A stretch of DNA of 6,276 bases from Symbiobacteriaceae bacterium (GTDB taxonomy: Bacteria; Bacillota_E; Symbiobacteriia; Symbiobacteriales; Symbiobacteriaceae). Position numbers and translations under genes: made by a program. The notes below the pieces were generated by a model. The model made no database searches. It saw only the letters and a program-made list of their open reading frames with translations, and had not been told where the DNA came from. Positions 5,894 to 6,276 of this stretch are shown here, one piece after another (position 1 is the stretch's first letter; each line of letters begins with the position of its first letter). The stretch spans positions 1-6,276 of the forward strand of contig DAHVXO010000218.1 of the NCBI GenBank assembly GCA_027356675.1, written 5' to 3'.

Positions 5894-5922
5894 ATCTTAC
5901 ACCAACGGAAGCGAAAATGCAA
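5894..5922 (-). promoter_or_regulatory. Candidate promoter for the leader and 75-residue gene
   Basis: On the minus strand, TTGCAT (5922-5917), a 17-nt spacer and TAAGAT (5899-5894). The -35 matches only its TTG and the -10 matches 4 of 6. The surrounding 5880-5960 is clearly more AT-rich than its neighbours, as expected for a promoter region. A perfect TTGACA lies further up (5959-5954) but has no good -10 at normal spacing. It could be an alternative -35. Confidence 0.4.
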
Positions 5923-5994
5923 CCCTTGGAAATCGGATCAAAATCTTGGTTCTTGTCAACCGATCGGCGCCGGCGCGGTGGAGGACCGCACCGA

Positions 5995-6102
5995 CTAGCG
6001 CTGCGCCACCTGTCCCCGGCGCCCCACCAGCACCAGGGCGGTCTCTCGGGCATCATCAAGCCCATGCCGAGCGAACAGCAAGGCCGACCAGCCGGTTCCC
6101 AT
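5995..6102 (-). pseudogene. Possible remnant of a DnaQ-like 3'-5' exonuclease C-terminus
   Basis: A 35-residue frame from ATG (6102) to TAG (5995) contains ARHGLDDARETALVLVG, which resembles the Exo III motif of DnaQ/KapD-type exonucleases ('H-x-gLDDAr-x-A'). An in-frame TAG directly precedes the ATG and no ribosome-binding site or upstream exonuclease motif is visible, so an intact gene is excluded. It may be a decayed fragment, or a chance match in GC-rich DNA. The 378 bp between 5834 and 6211 otherwise contain no reading frame I would defend. Confidence 0.2.
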
Positions 6103-6173
6103 CTACGGGTCAGACCCGGTTGGGGGCAAAACGGGTCCTTCTTCGAGTTGGCCCGGTGACAAAGACACCCGAG

Positions 6174-6205
6174 AAAAACGCTGTCCATCATGTGGCGACT
6201 ACAGC
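6174..6205 (-). terminator. Weak intrinsic terminator of the right-edge leftward gene
   Basis: On the minus strand, GCTGT (6205-6201) pairs with ACAGC (6184-6180), with an inner CCA/TGG (6195-6193 with 6187-6185) across a one-sided 5-nt loop. A run of five Ts follows (6178-6174). The stem is short, but it sits directly after the stop of the partial leftward gene. Confidence 0.4.
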
Positions 6206-6211
6206 TCAGCG

Positions 6212-6276
6212 TCAGCCCTCCGGTTCCGCCAGGGTCGAGAGCAGCTCTCGGGCCTTGGTGCGCTCTGCGTCAGACC
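6212..6276 (-). CDS. C-terminal end of an unidentified leftward gene (5' end outside window)
   Basis: Twenty residues ending at TGA (6214-6212): SDAERTKARELLSTLAEPEG. The frame is open to the window edge, with G/C at most third codon positions and an amphipathic, charged helix typical of real protein ends. A candidate terminator follows within 10 bp. Too little is present to name a family. The competing plus-strand frame from ATG 6190 has no ribosome-binding site and poorer codon use. Confidence 0.45.
   Translation of the reverse strand, partial: SDAERTKARELLSTLAEPEG

Noticed and set aside
5818..6159. Plus-strand frame of 113 codons near the right edge
   Set aside because: It starts inside the terminator hairpin, has no ribosome-binding site and reads as Arg/Pro/His-rich shadow sequence.
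5940..6180. Possible tRNA, SRP RNA or RNase P RNA
   Set aside because: I looked for a T-loop, the SRP GGAAGGAAGC-type core and RNase P conserved blocks on both strands and found none.
5892..6191. Minus-strand frame of 99 codons near the right edge
   Set aside because: It runs through a candidate promoter and the AT-rich leader region, has no ribosome-binding site and no family features.
1..6276. CRISPR array, insertion sequence, phage or toxin-antitoxin system
   Set aside because: No regularly spaced repeats, transposase motifs or terminal inverted repeats with target duplications are visible, and the gene content is chromosomal housekeeping and regulation.

Overview
The window is about 6.3 kb of high-GC bacterial chromosome. 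It holds ordinary core and regulatory genes plus several small or unrecognised elements. Only the broad type of the source is suggested. The high G+C, the FeoB variant with a GFGC-VTM motif, and a DegS/NarX-type kinase with a many-helix N-terminus followed by GAF would fit a Chloroflexota (Thermomicrobia-like) or similar high-GC lineage. This is inference; no rRNA or marker gene is present to settle it.

Left part (1-2623). The 3' end of purA (adenylosuccinate synthetase) reads rightward and ends in a strong intrinsic terminator (274-305). Converging on it from the right is a leftward iron-uptake operon: feoA (2313-2537), feoB (492-2309), and a previously unlisted 58-residue protein with eight cysteines (304-480). 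The last gene has a strong ribosome-binding site overlapping the feoB stop codon. A near-perfect Fur-type operator (2573-2592) sits at the predicted transcription start upstream of feoA, so the whole unit is probably repressed when iron is plentiful.

Middle part (2624-5479). About 275 bp without a gene carry two perfect dyads just upstream of a rightward two-component pair. The first gene is a multi-helix membrane histidine kinase with a cysteine-containing GAF domain, HisKA_3 and HATPase domains (2899-4788). The second is a NarL/LuxR-family response regulator (4826-5479) with an excellent ribosome-binding site. The signal they sense is not evident. The cysteine pattern in the GAF domain makes redox or iron-sulphur sensing a possibility, and the Feo operon lies next door on the other strand.

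Right part (5480-6276). The pair is followed by a short convergent gap with a palindrome and a long hairpin, then a leftward gene for an unrecognised 75-residue protein (5559-5786, GTG start). A perfect intrinsic terminator (5810-5833) stands only 24 nt upstream of that start codon, behind a plausible promoter (5894-5922). The arrangement looks like a transcription-attenuating leader RNA. Further right is about 380 bp with no confident gene. It contains a short reading frame resembling the end of a DnaQ-like exonuclease (possibly a remnant), a weak leftward terminator, and the last codons of a leftward gene that continues beyond the window.

I saw no CRISPR array, insertion sequence, tRNA or rRNA. 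The points most worth a second look are the cysteine-rich protein behind feoB and the attenuator-like leader.
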